Origin: Halosimplex carlsbadense 2-9-1
GTDB lineage: Archaea; Halobacteriota; Halobacteria; Halobacteriales; Haloarculaceae
Direction: 5' to 3'
Length of the DNA stretch: 64,000 nucleotides
NCBI RefSeq assembly: GCF_000337455.1
Contig: NZ_AOIU01000048.1
Span: forward strand, 58,353-122,352
Part shown: positions 7,807 through 16,294 of the stretch, piece by piece
Numbering within the stretch: position 1 is the first letter of the stretch
How the letters are laid out: every line of letters starts with the position of its first letter
Position numbers and translations under genes: made by a program
The notes under the pieces: generated by a model
Databases searched by the model: none
The model's input: only the letters and a program-made list of their open reading frames with translations
Told to the model about the DNA's origin: nothing

Positions 7807-8661
7807 ATGTCACCGAATCAGGGCCGCGACCCGTCAGATCCGCGGACTCGACAGCAGCGAGGCACTGAACAGCGACCGCCGGGGACCCCCCAGGGAGTAC
7901 CGACCGCGCAACCGCACGGCCAGCCCCAACCCCAGCAGCCACAGTCCCAGCAGCCGCAGGCGCCGGGGAACCAGCCCGGTGGGCCGACACCGCAGTACCA
8001 GTCCCAGCAAGGCGTCGGCGCTCCGCAGCAACAACCCCGGGCGAGCGGGGGCCAGCAGGCTCAGCCGACGCCCGGGACCGCCCCGCAGCGACAGTCGGTC
8101 CAGGGCGCGGTCTCACAGCAGCCACGGCCCCTTCAGGGAGCGGCCGGGCCGGGCGCGACACCACAGCAGCCGTCCCCGGGGCCACGTCCGCAGGTAACTC
8201 CTCAGCAGCGGACCCGGCGTGGACGGGCGCTTCTCAGACCGGTCACCGTCGACGACGTGGTCGCCGAGGACGTGGTCACCGTCCAGCGCGACACGCCCGT
8301 CCGGACGGCGGTGGCGAAGATGAGCGACAGCGACGTGGGCTCGGTGGTCGTCGTCGATGACCGCCAGCCGGTCGGGGTCCTCACTGACCGAACGATCGCG
8401 CTCGCACTGGAGGACCAACCCAACGTCGCCGACCGATCGGCCGAGGAGCTGACCGACGGGAAGCTGATCACCGTCGACGCCTCGACGACGATCTTCGAGG
8501 CGCTACAGCTGATGAACGACGAGGGGATCCGGCGGCTCCCGGTGGTCGACGACGACGGTCGCCTCCAGGGGATCGTCACGCTCGACGACGCGCTGGTCCT
8601 GCTTGCGAACGAACTCGACAAGATCGCGAGCACGGTCCGCGAGCAGTCGCCCCGGCTCTGA
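7807..8661 (+). CDS. CBS-pair protein with long Gln/Pro-rich N-terminal tail
   Basis: 284 residues from ATG 7807. Residues about 1-145 are a low-complexity tail dominated by Gln, Pro and Gly (for example QPQPQQPQSQQPQAPGNQPG), with very few acidic residues, which is unusual for a haloarchaeal protein. A classic CBS pair fills the rest: VTVDDVVAEDVVTVQRDTPV ... GSVVVVDDRQPVGVLTDRT and LITVDASTTIFEAL ... IRRLPVVDDDGRLQGIVTLD. CBS pairs sense adenine nucleotides or modulate partner proteins; here there is no fused enzyme. A TTTATT box lies near 7737-7742. Confidence 0.8.
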   Translation: MSPNQGRDPSDPRTRQQRGTEQRPPGTPQGVPTAQPHGQPQPQQPQSQQPQAPGNQPGGPTPQYQSQQGVGAPQQQPRASGGQQAQPTPGTAPQRQSVQGAVSQQPRPLQGAAGPGATPQQPSPGPRPQVTPQQRTRRGRALLRPVTVDDVVAEDVVTVQRDTPVRTAVAKMSDSDVGSVVVVDDRQPVGVLTDRTIALALEDQPNVADRSAEELTDGKLITVDASTTIFEALQLMNDEGIRRLPVVDDDGRLQGIVTLDDALVLLANELDKIASTVREQSPRL

Positions 8662-8680
8662 GCCGGGGCGACCGAAGTAG

Positions 8681-8687
8681 TTATATA
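8681..8687 (+). promoter_or_regulatory. TATA box of the 8711 gene
   Basis: TTATATA lies 24-30 bases before the ATG at 8711, the spacing expected for a leaderless haloarchaeal transcript. Confidence 0.6.
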
Positions 8688-8710
8688 CGTCGGTTCGAAA
8701 GCCGTCCCTA

Positions 8711-8953
8711 ATGGCCACGCGAGAGCAGCCGTCGTTCCGGCAGATGTGCCGTGCGACGCCGTTCCGGACCGCCCTCTTCACCTTCGGACCGCTCCTCGTC
8801 GGCGCCGCGCAGGTGACGAACGCGTTCGTCCACGGGTCGCACCTCCCACTGCTCGCCGCCGTCGTGGCGGTCACTGTCCTCTACTCCGCGCTGGTGACGC
8901 GCTATCAGCTCGCGACGTTTCGCCGGCGAGCCGTCACGCGAACCCTGGAGTGA
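8711..8953 (+). CDS. Small two-span membrane protein, hypothetical
   Basis: 80 residues with two hydrophobic segments (about 19-38, TALFTFGPLLVGAAQV; and 45-63, LPLLAAVVAVTVLYSALV), flanked by Arg-rich cytoplasmic ends. Not recognised as a named family. A well-placed TATA box supports a leaderless transcript starting at the ATG. It converges on the DUF1328-like gene with only 6 bases between the stops. Confidence 0.65.
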   Translation: MATREQPSFRQMCRATPFRTALFTFGPLLVGAAQVTNAFVHGSHLPLLAAVVAVTVLYSALVTRYQLATFRRRAVTRTLE

Positions 8954-8959
8954 CCGCCA

Positions 8960-9181
8960 TCACAGGACCAGCGAGACGACCGCCAGCACGAGGAAGATCA
9001 GCACCAGCCACTTCGCGATCTCCATGCTCAGCCCCGCGACGCCGCGAGCGCCGAGGAGCGCCGCGACGATGGCGAGCAGGAAGAAACCGATGGCCAACGT
9101 GATGAAGTTCCCCGTGAAAAATTGGAGGGGTAGCGTTACGGTCCCGACCGCCGTTGTGCCGACTCCAGTGAGTCCGTACAT
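8960..9181 (-). CDS. DUF1328-like small membrane protein
   Basis: 73 residues. The C-terminal half ([20 protein letters not shown], then [17 protein letters not shown]) matches the bacterial and archaeal DUF1328 family, which has two short transmembrane helices joined by a G-x-x-G-V-A-G turn. The family role is unknown; it is often stress-related. The upstream part adds another hydrophobic segment. ATG at 9179-9181 ([10 protein letters not shown]). A TATA-like sequence on the minus strand lies near 9213-9222. Confidence 0.75.
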   Translation of the reverse strand: MYGLTGVGTTAVGTVTLPLQFFTGNFITLAIGFFLLAIVAALLGARGVAGLSMEIAKWLVLIFLVLAVVSLVL

Positions 9182-9566
9182 GAGTCTTCACGACAGGCTA
9201 CTCGCGTCAGCCTCTTTGTAATAGAGCCGATATCAGCCGTAACACACTGCTATCGTCCGATTCGGGCAGCCGGCGCGGTCTCACCCCGTCGGTCGTGCCC
9301 GTCGCGACGCACGCCCCGTCAGCCCTCGATGGCCCACACTCACCTCCCAAGTATCCGAAGTTTGACCACGTATACAAACTCTATACGTAACTATTCGCTT
9401 ACTGAAAGAACGTTTTCGACGACCATACCGAAATAACTGGTATCTATCTATAGAATAAAGAAACGCGATCAATATCTCGGTACTTCAACTCCGATGATGT
9501 GAATCGCAACAGTATTACGTTCGCCTTTCCGATAGTACGGCGACGCTACCGAACTGACGAGAGACC
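9182..9566. other. AT-rich intergenic stretch
   Basis: About 385 bases between the divergent DUF1328-like and TraB-like genes. Bases 9361-9540 are markedly A+T-rich for this genome and hold several TATA-like words (for example around 9371-9385 and 9437-9460), so promoter activity is likely. A 63-codon leftward frame (9281-9472) has Arg/Ser/Tyr-rich, non-haloarchaeal composition and is not called. Confidence 0.5.
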
Positions 9567-10280
9567 ATGACCGACGACTCGCGCGCCGACCCGGGACTGG
9601 CATCGGAGTATCAGACGACGCTGGCGGGCGGAGCGGTGACGCTGGTCGGGGTGGTCCACGACCACCCCGCGAGCGTGACGCGGGTGTCGTACGTGGTCGA
9701 GCGACGCTCGCCAGACGTGCTCGCGCTCGAACTCCCGCCGCTGGCGGTGGGGCTGTACGAGGCTCACGCGGCCCGCGGGACGGACCCGCTCAGCTTCGGC
9801 GGGGAGATGAGCGCCGCGATCCGCGCCGCGGAGACCGACCGCGTCGTCGGGATCGACGGCCCGTCGCGGCGGTTCTGTCGCGAGCTCGCGGCGCGGTTCG
9901 TCCGCGACAGGTCGGGGGTCGGGACCGTCACGCGGTCGCTGCGCGGCGTCGCCTCCGTGACTCGAACGGCGGTTGCCTGCCGACTCGCGGCGGCGGTCGC
10001 GCGGCGGACGGCGAGGGCGCCGACCGTCGGGTCGCGGACCGAGTACGACGTCGCCCCTTCCGACCCGCCGGAGCGACAGGCCGAGGACGAGCGCCGCCAG
10101 GCCGATGCGGCGACGGCCGTCCTCGACGCCTTCGAGAAGCCCCCCGCCTCGCGGATCCGCTCGGAGACGCGCGAGGCGCACATGGCCGACCGACTCCGCG
10201 AGTTCAGCCGGGGGAGCGACGTGGTCGCCGTCGTCGGCCTCGGCCACTTCGATCCGCTCGTCGACCGTCTGAGCGGGTGA
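9567..10280 (+). CDS. TraB/PrgY-like domain protein
   Basis: 237 residues. GGAVTLVGVVHDHPASVTRV followed by SPDVLALELPPLAVGLYE resembles the N-terminal motif of the TraB/PrgY/GumN superfamily (GTxHxxxxS, then P.V..ELD..R). VVGLGHFDPLVDRL at the end matches the final conserved strand. The superfamily includes pheromone shutdown proteins and putative metalloproteases. The haloarchaeal members have no known substrate. The middle is Arg/Ala-rich and lacks the C-terminal membrane region of the longer archaeal homologues. It stands alone. Confidence 0.65.
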   Translation: MTDDSRADPGLASEYQTTLAGGAVTLVGVVHDHPASVTRVSYVVERRSPDVLALELPPLAVGLYEAHAARGTDPLSFGGEMSAAIRAAETDRVVGIDGPSRRFCRELAARFVRDRSGVGTVTRSLRGVASVTRTAVACRLAAAVARRTARAPTVGSRTEYDVAPSDPPERQAEDERRQADAATAVLDAFEKPPASRIRSETREAHMADRLREFSRGSDVVAVVGLGHFDPLVDRLSG

Positions 10281-10361
10281 CGACCGTCGTTCCGGCGGGT
10301 CGGTTCCCGGCCCGCAGGAACCCCCGAACGTGTTATTCGATCGGACCGTGTAGATCCGTGT

Positions 10362-10856
10362 ATGACCGTCGACGACCTCACCGAGCACGGCGCCGAGCGG
10401 ATGGACGACGAAGCGATCGCGTCGTTCCTGTCGAGCCAGCGCGTCGGGGTTCTGGGCCTCCCCGGGGAGGAGGGCGGCGCGCCCGCGATGCGACCGCTGT
10501 CGTTCGCGTTCGACGACCCGGACGGCCTCTACCTGCTGTACGTCGGGGGCGGCGAGAGCCGTAAACGGGACCTGAGCGACCGCGCCGAGAGCGCGCGCTT
10601 TCTCGTCTACAGCGCCGAGACGGCGTTCAACTGGCGCAGCGTCCTGCTCACCGGGTCGATCGAGCGCGTCTCGCCGTCGACGGCCGAGACGCTCGGCGAG
10701 GAGACCCACCTCCCGTGGCAGCCCGACCTGCTGGGCGCGGTCGGCGAGCGGGGCGACACCAGCCTCTACCGGTTCGCCATCGACGAGCGGGCCGGGCTCA
10801 GACACGCCGGACTCCCGGAGGGGTTCGACGTGCAGGCGGGCGACGGCGGGAGCTGA
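10362..10856 (+). CDS. Pyridoxamine 5'-phosphate oxidase family flavoprotein
   Basis: 164 residues, the length of the haloarchaeal PPOX/nitroimidazole-resistance type split-barrel proteins. Hallmarks are MDDEAIASFLSSQRVGVLGL (first helix and strand), PLSFAFDDPDGLYLLYVGGG and KRDLSDRAESARFLVY, which contribute to the FMN/F420-binding barrel, and WRSVLLTGSIERV. A small flavin- or F420-binding oxidoreductase in the cytoplasm, substrate unknown. A TATA-like TTATTCG (10331-10337) is correctly placed for a leaderless ATG at 10362. Confidence 0.8.
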   Translation: MTVDDLTEHGAERMDDEAIASFLSSQRVGVLGLPGEEGGAPAMRPLSFAFDDPDGLYLLYVGGGESRKRDLSDRAESARFLVYSAETAFNWRSVLLTGSIERVSPSTAETLGEETHLPWQPDLLGAVGERGDTSLYRFAIDERAGLRHAGLPEGFDVQAGDGGS

Positions 10857-11036
10857 GGGGGCGACACGCCGGTCGGCCTGTCGACAGATCGGCGGCCCGT
10901 CCGCGGACTGGCCGGCGAGCGGTCCGCGGTACGTCGCCGTTACTCGCGCCGTTTCCGCCGCCCTCCTCTCGGAACCCGAGAACGTACTGCTCGCTTTATA
11001 CTGTGAGCGAACCGACTAGTCGGTGGTGAACGAGAA

Positions 11037-11696
11037 ATGAGTCAGGTAACGGCCCACGGCGGTGAGCGAGCGACGATCTTCGGACACGAGTACGACAGCA
11101 GGACGATCGCGGGGGCGTGTTTCGCCGTGCTCGGCGCGCAGTTCCTGACCGCGATCATGCTCGCGGCGGCGATGGTCCCGGGGTACGACTTCGGCGCGGC
11201 GGCGATCAGCGACCTCGGCGTGTTCCCGGAGACCGCGCTGCTATTCAACGTCTCGGTCGTGGTCGCCGGCCTGCTCAACGCAGCGGGCGGGTACTTCTTC
11301 TACCGGAGCCACGGCCGGCGCTGGCTGCTGGCGCTGTTCGCCCTCGCGGGACTCGGCGCGGTCGGGACCGGCCTGTTCCCCCTCGACAGCGGCGGCCTCC
11401 ACGGCCTGTTCGCGCTCGTCGCCTTCCTGTTCATGAACCTGGAGGCGGTCGGGAGCGCGGCGGTCCTCCGCGGCGTCCCGCGCGCCGGCTCGCTCCTCGC
11501 GGGCGGTCTCGGGCTGGTTTTCGTGGTGTTGATGGCGATCGGTGACGCGGGAACCGTGGCCGCGTTCGGCCCCATCGGCCACGGCGGGACCGAGCGGATG
11601 ATCGTCTATCCCGTCATGCTCTGGCTCGTCGCGGTAGGCGGGTACCTCCTCGGGACCGCCGACGGCGCGGCGACGGCCGACGCCCGGGTCGAGTGA
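11037..11696 (+). CDS. DUF998 family membrane protein
   Basis: 219 residues with about six transmembrane helices (first AGACFAVLGAQFLTAIMLAA; last MIVYPVMLWLVAVGGYLL). Conserved DUF998 features are the ISDLG motif after the first helix and RMIVYP near the end. The function is unknown; the fold is related to cytochrome b561-like or intramembrane families. A TATA box (CTTTATA, 10994-11000) lies about 38 bases before the ATG. The next gene starts on the base right after its stop codon, so the two form an operon. Confidence 0.85.
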   Translation: MSQVTAHGGERATIFGHEYDSRTIAGACFAVLGAQFLTAIMLAAAMVPGYDFGAAAISDLGVFPETALLFNVSVVVAGLLNAAGGYFFYRSHGRRWLLALFALAGLGAVGTGLFPLDSGGLHGLFALVAFLFMNLEAVGSAAVLRGVPRAGSLLAGGLGLVFVVLMAIGDAGTVAAFGPIGHGGTERMIVYPVMLWLVAVGGYLLGTADGAATADARVE

Positions 11697-12602
11697 ATGG
11701 ACGGGACACCGTCCGACGCCGGCGGGGAGGCTCGTGGGGGTTCCACGCGCATTCGCTGGCTGCGCTCGAATCCCGCCCGTACGCTGGCACTCGCGCTCGC
11801 CCTGGCCGGCGTCGCCGCCGTCGCGGCCGCCCGAGTCCGCCTCGACCGCGCGACGACGCGACGCGTCGATGCACTCCTGAGCGCCGCACACGCCCCGACC
11901 GACGAGGTTCGACGCGGCGACTACGCCGACCTGCCGGCGCCGGTCCGTCGCTACTTCGACGCCACCGTCACCGAGGGCCGGTCGCACGTCCGCACGGCGC
12001 GACTCGAACAGCGCGGCGAGTTCCGACTCGGCGGCTCTTCGGGGTCGTGGAAGCCGATGCGGGCGACCCAGCACTACGCGGTCGACCCGCCGGGGTTCGT
12101 GTGGGACGCGACGATTGCGATGGCGCCGCTGGTCCCCGCGCGCGTCGTCGACGCCTACGAGCGCGGCGAGGGGTCGCTGCGCGCGCTCGTCTACTCGACG
12201 GTCCCGGTGGCCGAGGCCGACCCGGGGCCGGCGCTGGACGAGGGGGAACTGCTCCGGTATCTCGCCGAGGCGGTGTGGTTCCCGACTGCGTTGCTGCCGG
12301 CCGCGGGCGTCGAGTGGACCACCGTCGACGACCGATCGGCCCGCGCGACGCTCGACGACCGCGCCACGACCGCTTCGGTCGTCTTCCACTTCGACGGGGA
12401 CGGGCTCGTCGACCGGGTCACCGTCGACGAACGGTACCGCCGGGAGACCGACGACTACGCCCCCTGGACCGGCCGGTTCGGCCGATACCGGTGGGTCGAC
12501 GGGATGCGTGTCCCGACGGAGGCGTCCGTCGAGTGGGTGACCGCCGACGGTCCGTTTCCCTACTGGCGCGCGCAGATCACGGCGGTCGAGTACGAGCCCT
12601 GA
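11697..12602 (+). CDS. DUF6544/DUF6920-like protein with N-terminal membrane anchor
   Basis: 301 residues. One membrane helix (about 28-46, ARTLALALALAGVAAVAAA) is followed by a soluble domain with DLPAPVRRYFDATVTEG, SWKPMRATQHYAVDPPGFVW and PTEASVEWVTADGPFPYWRA. This layout (P.PV.RYF .. G .. WK.. A.QYY....P.F.W) is that of the DUF6544 family. The function is unknown. The ATG follows the TGA of the DUF998 gene directly, so translation is probably coupled. Confidence 0.75.
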   Translation: MDGTPSDAGGEARGGSTRIRWLRSNPARTLALALALAGVAAVAAARVRLDRATTRRVDALLSAAHAPTDEVRRGDYADLPAPVRRYFDATVTEGRSHVRTARLEQRGEFRLGGSSGSWKPMRATQHYAVDPPGFVWDATIAMAPLVPARVVDAYERGEGSLRALVYSTVPVAEADPGPALDEGELLRYLAEAVWFPTALLPAAGVEWTTVDDRSARATLDDRATTASVVFHFDGDGLVDRVTVDERYRRETDDYAPWTGRFGRYRWVDGMRVPTEASVEWVTADGPFPYWRAQITAVEYEP

Positions 12603-12625
12603 GGAGTCGCGGCGGCCGGCCCGCG

Positions 12626-13879
12626 TCAGGCGTTCCCGTCGATTTCCTCCAGCGCGTCGGTCGCCAGGTCGCCGAGTTCGCCGGCCTCGATGTGGGAGTA
12701 CCGTTCGCGAACCATCTCCTCGGAGTTGTCGAGATAGCGAGCGGCGACCGTGTAGCCGAACGAGCGGACGAGTACCTCGCCCATGCCGCGGCGGCCGCCG
12801 TGGGGCGCGAGGTAGTCGTGTTTCGCGTGGTCGACCGAGACGCCGGCCGCGTCGGTGAGCCGCCGCAGGATCGACCGGGCGCCGTCGGTCGTCAGAGACG
12901 GCGGGCGAACGTCCGCGTCCAGCGCCAGCAGGAGGTCCCGGGCGTGCTCGTCCCTGTGGGCCTCGATATCTTCTGGCCGGTGGCCCCTGTCGGCCAGCGC
13001 TTCTTCCACGAGCGCCCCGAGCGTCCGCCGGTCGAGGGTGGGGAAGACGGGCCAGCGGTCGTCCGGCGGGTCGACGAGCCGGCGGTAGTTCCGCAGCGGC
13101 GCGACCACGGGGTCGGGGAGGCTCGCGGCGTCCCACTGCTGTTTCTTCCGGTAGACCTCCATGCTCCCGTCGTCGAGGTCGATCTCGCCCCAGCGGACGC
13201 CCCGCCGTCGGGGGTCGTCGGGGTCCCGGAGCAGTTCGCCGACGCGGACGGCCGTGTACGCGAGGACGACGACGAGCGCGCGGTCCCTGGCGGCTCGCAG
13301 CGCCTCGTAGCGGGCCCGCTGGCGGTCGAGCGGGTCCTGCCCGCTCTCGTCACCACCGTCGCCGTCGCTCCGGCGGTCGGCGAACGCCTCGATCGCCTCG
13401 CGCGCCCGCTCGTCGACGTGGCGGGTGAGTTCGTGGCGCTGCTCGGGCGACCACGCCTGCTGGTCACCGGGCTTGCGCCCGTCGTCGGCCGGGAGCGGTG
13501 CCGTCGCGCTGGCCCGCTGGGCGTAGTGGACGGCGAGGTACCCCTCGTTGACGCACCAGCCGCACCACGCCGAGACGTAGGCGTAGTAGGTCCGCACCGT
13601 GTTCCCCTTCAACCCGCGGTCGCCCGCGAGGTGGCGCGCGTACTCGCGGAACACCCGTTCGTCCAGATCGGCGAAAGTCGGGTCGCGGTCGGTCCCCTCG
13701 GCGAGTCCCTTCCAGTCGTCGCTCCCGCCGTCGCCCGCCGCCCACGCGGCGAAGCGGTCGAGTTCCCGCGCGGCGTTGCGCCGGTAGTTGCCGCCCTCGC
13801 CGCCGCGACCTTTCCCCTTGTCCTGGAGGTATCGCTCGAACGTCTCGACGAGCGGCGTCGACTCCCCGCGGGCGGTCAC
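12626..13879 (-). CDS. Tyrosine recombinase/phage-type integrase family protein
   Basis: 417 residues. An N-terminal SAM-like DNA-binding domain (LVETFERYLQDKGKG ... GNTVRTYYAYVSAWCGWCVN) precedes the catalytic domain with the Arg motif LAYTAVRVGELL, the HGGRRGMGEVLV segment (His-x-x-Arg) and the tyrosine in EEMVRERYSHIEAG. These enzymes cut and rejoin DNA through a Tyr-DNA link. No att site, cargo or second mobile gene is visible, so it may be a chromosomal XerA-like or domesticated recombinase. It starts with GTG at 13877-13879, which overlaps the stop of a 31-codon upstream frame. Confidence 0.85.
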   Translation of the reverse strand: MTARGESTPLVETFERYLQDKGKGRGGEGGNYRRNAARELDRFAAWAAGDGGSDDWKGLAEGTDRDPTFADLDERVFREYARHLAGDRGLKGNTVRTYYAYVSAWCGWCVNEGYLAVHYAQRASATAPLPADDGRKPGDQQAWSPEQRHELTRHVDERAREAIEAFADRRSDGDGGDESGQDPLDRQRARYEALRAARDRALVVVLAYTAVRVGELLRDPDDPRRRGVRWGEIDLDDGSMEVYRKKQQWDAASLPDPVVAPLRNYRRLVDPPDDRWPVFPTLDRRTLGALVEEALADRGHRPEDIEAHRDEHARDLLLALDADVRPPSLTTDGARSILRRLTDAAGVSVDHAKHDYLAPHGGRRGMGEVLVRSFGYTVAARYLDNSEEMVRERYSHIEAGELGDLATDALEEIDGNA

Positions 13880-13971
13880 TGTTCGCCCCCTCGTCGTCCC
13901 CGGGTCGGTCGCCTCTCGGAACCGCCGCTTCGGGGGTCCGCGCGAGCGTCCCGCGTCCGTCGTCCTGTCAT
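13876..13971 (-). CDS. Short Arg-rich upstream ORF coupled to the recombinase gene
   Basis: A 31-residue frame beginning MTGRRTRDARADPRSGGSER, very basic. A TATA-like AAGTTTCA (minus strand, 13998-14007) lies about 28 bases before its ATG, so this ATG rather than the recombinase GTG is at the expected leaderless start. Its TGA overlaps the recombinase GTG (GTGA), so ribosomes ending here could restart there. It may be a regulatory leader peptide. No homology is recognised. Confidence 0.35.
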   Translation of the reverse strand: MTGRRTRDARADPRSGGSERRPTRGRRGGEQ

Positions 13972-14014
13972 CTCCCGGAGGGAGGGCGCTCGGGGACTTG
14001 AAACTTGGTCGTGA

Positions 14015-14680
14015 CTAGTCCGCGTCGACGACGACCGCGACCTCGTTGCGCCGGAGCACCGGGAGGGTGCCCGGTCCGTCGTAGCCCATGTAGAACGGGT
14101 CGCCGACGGTCGCGACGCCCGCTCGCTCCAGCGACGCCGTGAGTCGGCCGGCCTCGCGGTCGATCCGTTTGTCCGTGGGCCGCCAGCGGAACCGCCGGAC
14201 AGCGAGCGTCCGCTCGGGGATCGCGACCAGTTCGACCGAGCCGTCGGTCGGCCGCGGCGCGGACTCGTGGTCGTACTCCGTCGGGAGGAAAAACGCCATC
14301 CGGACGCCCGCCTCAGTCTCGACGGTCTCGACGGGCGCGGTCATGGGGATCTTCCGACCGCCGCCACCGCGGGCCGCCCGCTCGCCCGTGCTCGCTGCGT
14401 CGCCGTCGGCCACCTCGACGGGAGCGGTCATCGCGATCTCCGCGTCGCCCTCGTTGGCGCCCGAGATGTACCGGAAAAGCCGCCGGAACGCCTCGTTTCT
14501 GGAGGGCGCGACAGTCTCGACGGCGACCGAAGCCGGGTACCGACGCAGCTCCGCGTCGTCGATACGGGCGACCGTCGTGTACGGGACGGTGTCGGTCGTC
14601 GACCGCTGGTACAGCGTCCAGGCGCCCGCGGCTACCGCCAGTCCGGCCAACCCGCCCGCGACCGTTCGGATGCGAACCAT
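14015..14680 (-). CDS. SOUL-type heme-binding family protein
   Basis: 221 residues from ATG 14678-14680. It has an N-terminal membrane anchor or uncleaved signal (VAGGLAGLAVAAGAWTLYQ). The SOUL/HBP signature follows: DDAELRRYPASVAVET, AFRRLFRYISGANEGDAEIA with the repeated IAMTAPV / IPMTAPV motif, VRMAFFLPTEYDHESAPRP, and the C-terminal NEVAVVVD. SOUL proteins bind heme or other tetrapyrroles. The haloarchaeal members are probably anchored to the membrane. A Gly/Arg-rich insert (about residues 108-118) separates the two TAPV motifs. Confidence 0.88.
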   Translation of the reverse strand: MVRIRTVAGGLAGLAVAAGAWTLYQRSTTDTVPYTTVARIDDAELRRYPASVAVETVAPSRNEAFRRLFRYISGANEGDAEIAMTAPVEVADGDAASTGERAARGGGGRKIPMTAPVETVETEAGVRMAFFLPTEYDHESAPRPTDGSVELVAIPERTLAVRRFRWRPTDKRIDREAGRLTASLERAGVATVGDPFYMGYDGPGTLPVLRRNEVAVVVDAD

Positions 14681-15246
14681 GCTCCCCGTAGGGTGCGAAC
14701 GGCGATAACCGCGTCGCTGGGCCGTGCAAGTGATCGCTCTCTCACGGTCGCGTCTCCCGCGGCGGGCTTGGACGGAACCGACTCTGGGTCCGCCCGGACC
14801 TCTCAGAAATATTCGACAACTCATTTCTCGCAAACGCTTGTCTATTCGAACGCCGATTCAAATCGATTCCGAGGGGTTCGTCCGGCGGCCAGCGCGTCGC
14901 TCTCGAAACGAGAATAGCTGATAGGCGCTCTGAATGGCCTGAAAACGCGATGGGGTCCCGTTGTCGCCGATCCGTCTGGGGCCGACGAATCGTCGGGCCC
15001 TTTCGTCCGTTCGAACCGGTAGGCCCGCGAGATCCCGGTCAGTGTCCGCCGACCGGGACGGATACCGTCACCGCGGTCGTTCCAGTATCCCGACCGTCAC
15101 GATCCGATCTATGTCTGAATCCGATACTGAACAGCGATTTAATCTGTCTCCGACCTATCCTTCCGCCGGCAGAGCGGGGTCGATGGTCCGGGCAGATCGC
15201 CCGCCGGCCGGGCAAGCTTTACTACGGCGCCGCCGCTCGGACGGGT
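14681..15246. other. Intergenic region
   Basis: About 565 bases between the leftward SOUL gene and the rightward amidohydrolase. A TATA-like CTTTACTA (15218-15225) is 22-29 bases before the ATG at 15247 and is the likely promoter of that gene. Nothing else convincing is seen; open frames here are Arg/Ser/Pro-rich shadows. Confidence 0.5.
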
Positions 15247-16119
15247 ATGGTACTCGATACGCATACCCACGCGTGGGGGCCGGCGAGCGCCGACCACCCG
15301 TGGGTCAACGGCCCGCTCTTGGAGGCGGTCGGCGAGTTCGACGTACACACGGTCTACACGGCCGAGCGGTTGCTCGGCGACATGGACCGGGCCGGGGTCG
15401 ACGAGGCGGTCGTCGTCGGCTACCCGTTGCCCGAGTGGACGGACAACTACTACACCCGGGCGGTCGCGGCCGAGCACGACCGCCTCTACGGGGTCGTGAT
15501 GGTCGACCCGTTCGCCGAGGACGCCGCCGCTCACCTGCGCGAGTGCATGGCCGTCGACGGGGTCGTCGGCGTCCGCCTCGGGGCGGCCTGCCCGTACGAT
15601 CGGATGTGGGAGACGTTCGACCCGAGCGCCACGTGGCTGCGCGACGCTATCGAGGAGCGGGCGTTCTGGGAGGCCGCCGTCGAGACGGACGCGGCCGTCC
15701 AGATCCTCTGTGACCACGGCCAACTGGACCAGGCGCTCGAACTCGTCGAGGCCTATCCCGAGCTGACCTACCTGTTCGACCACTTCGCCCACGCCGGTCC
15801 GGGGACGCCGACCGACGAGGGGACGTTCGCTCGATTCGCCGACCTCGCCGAGTACGACGGCGTCGCGGTGAAGGTCTCGGAGGCCTCCCACGCCTCCGAC
15901 GAGACGTTCCCATACGCGGACATGCACGACCACGTCCGATGGCTCCTCGACCGATTCGGGCGCGAGCGAGTGGTCTGGGGGTCGGACTATCCGAACGTCA
16001 GCGACGTGGCGACCTACGGCGAGAGCCGCCACTGGCTCCGCCACGTCGACGGGCTCTCGGAGGCCGACCGGACCTGGCTCACCGGCCGGTCGTTCAGCCG
16101 GCACGTCGGCCTCGACTGA
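15247..16119 (+). CDS. COG3618-type amidohydrolase (sugar lactonase-like)
   Basis: 290-residue TIM-barrel metal hydrolase of the amidohydrolase-2 group. DTHTHAW (residues 4-10) supplies the first metal His pair, LFDHFAHAG and KVSEASHAS the middle ligands or active-site His, and VVWGSDYPN the final Asp. COG3618 includes L-fucono- and L-rhamnono-lactonases, which open the sugar lactone made by an aldose dehydrogenase. Given the GH78 rhamnosidase next door and the rhamnonate-dehydratase-like gene at 30.7 kb, a rhamnonolactonase role is plausible but inferred. Leaderless start at ATG 15247. The frame upstream to 14950 lies before the TATA box. Confidence 0.75.
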   Translation: MVLDTHTHAWGPASADHPWVNGPLLEAVGEFDVHTVYTAERLLGDMDRAGVDEAVVVGYPLPEWTDNYYTRAVAAEHDRLYGVVMVDPFAEDAAAHLRECMAVDGVVGVRLGAACPYDRMWETFDPSATWLRDAIEERAFWEAAVETDAAVQILCDHGQLDQALELVEAYPELTYLFDHFAHAGPGTPTDEGTFARFADLAEYDGVAVKVSEASHASDETFPYADMHDHVRWLLDRFGRERVVWGSDYPNVSDVATYGESRHWLRHVDGLSEADRTWLTGRSFSRHVGLD

Positions 16120-16294
16120 CGGCCACGCCCCGTTCGTGGGGAGCGAGACGACCGACGGAAACCGCCCGTGAGCGGCCGCCCGCGACCACCTCCTCGGACG
16201 CCCGTCGATCCATCCCGTCCAGATGCTCGATCACGGTCCTCGCGCCGACCGAGTCGCTTCGAGCCGATCGATTCGTTTCCGGCCCACCGAGCTG

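Noticed and set aside
9281..9472. 63-codon leftward frame in the AT-rich gap
   Set aside because: No haloarchaeal amino-acid bias, no motif and no clear promoter.
11241..13136. Long 631-codon leftward frame
   Set aside because: It is antisense to the DUF998 and DUF6544-like genes and overlaps the recombinase in another frame, with Arg/Pro-rich composition.
12626..13879. Integrated virus or genomic island around the recombinase
   Set aside because: No tRNA, direct repeats, viral genes or composition shift was seen next to it.
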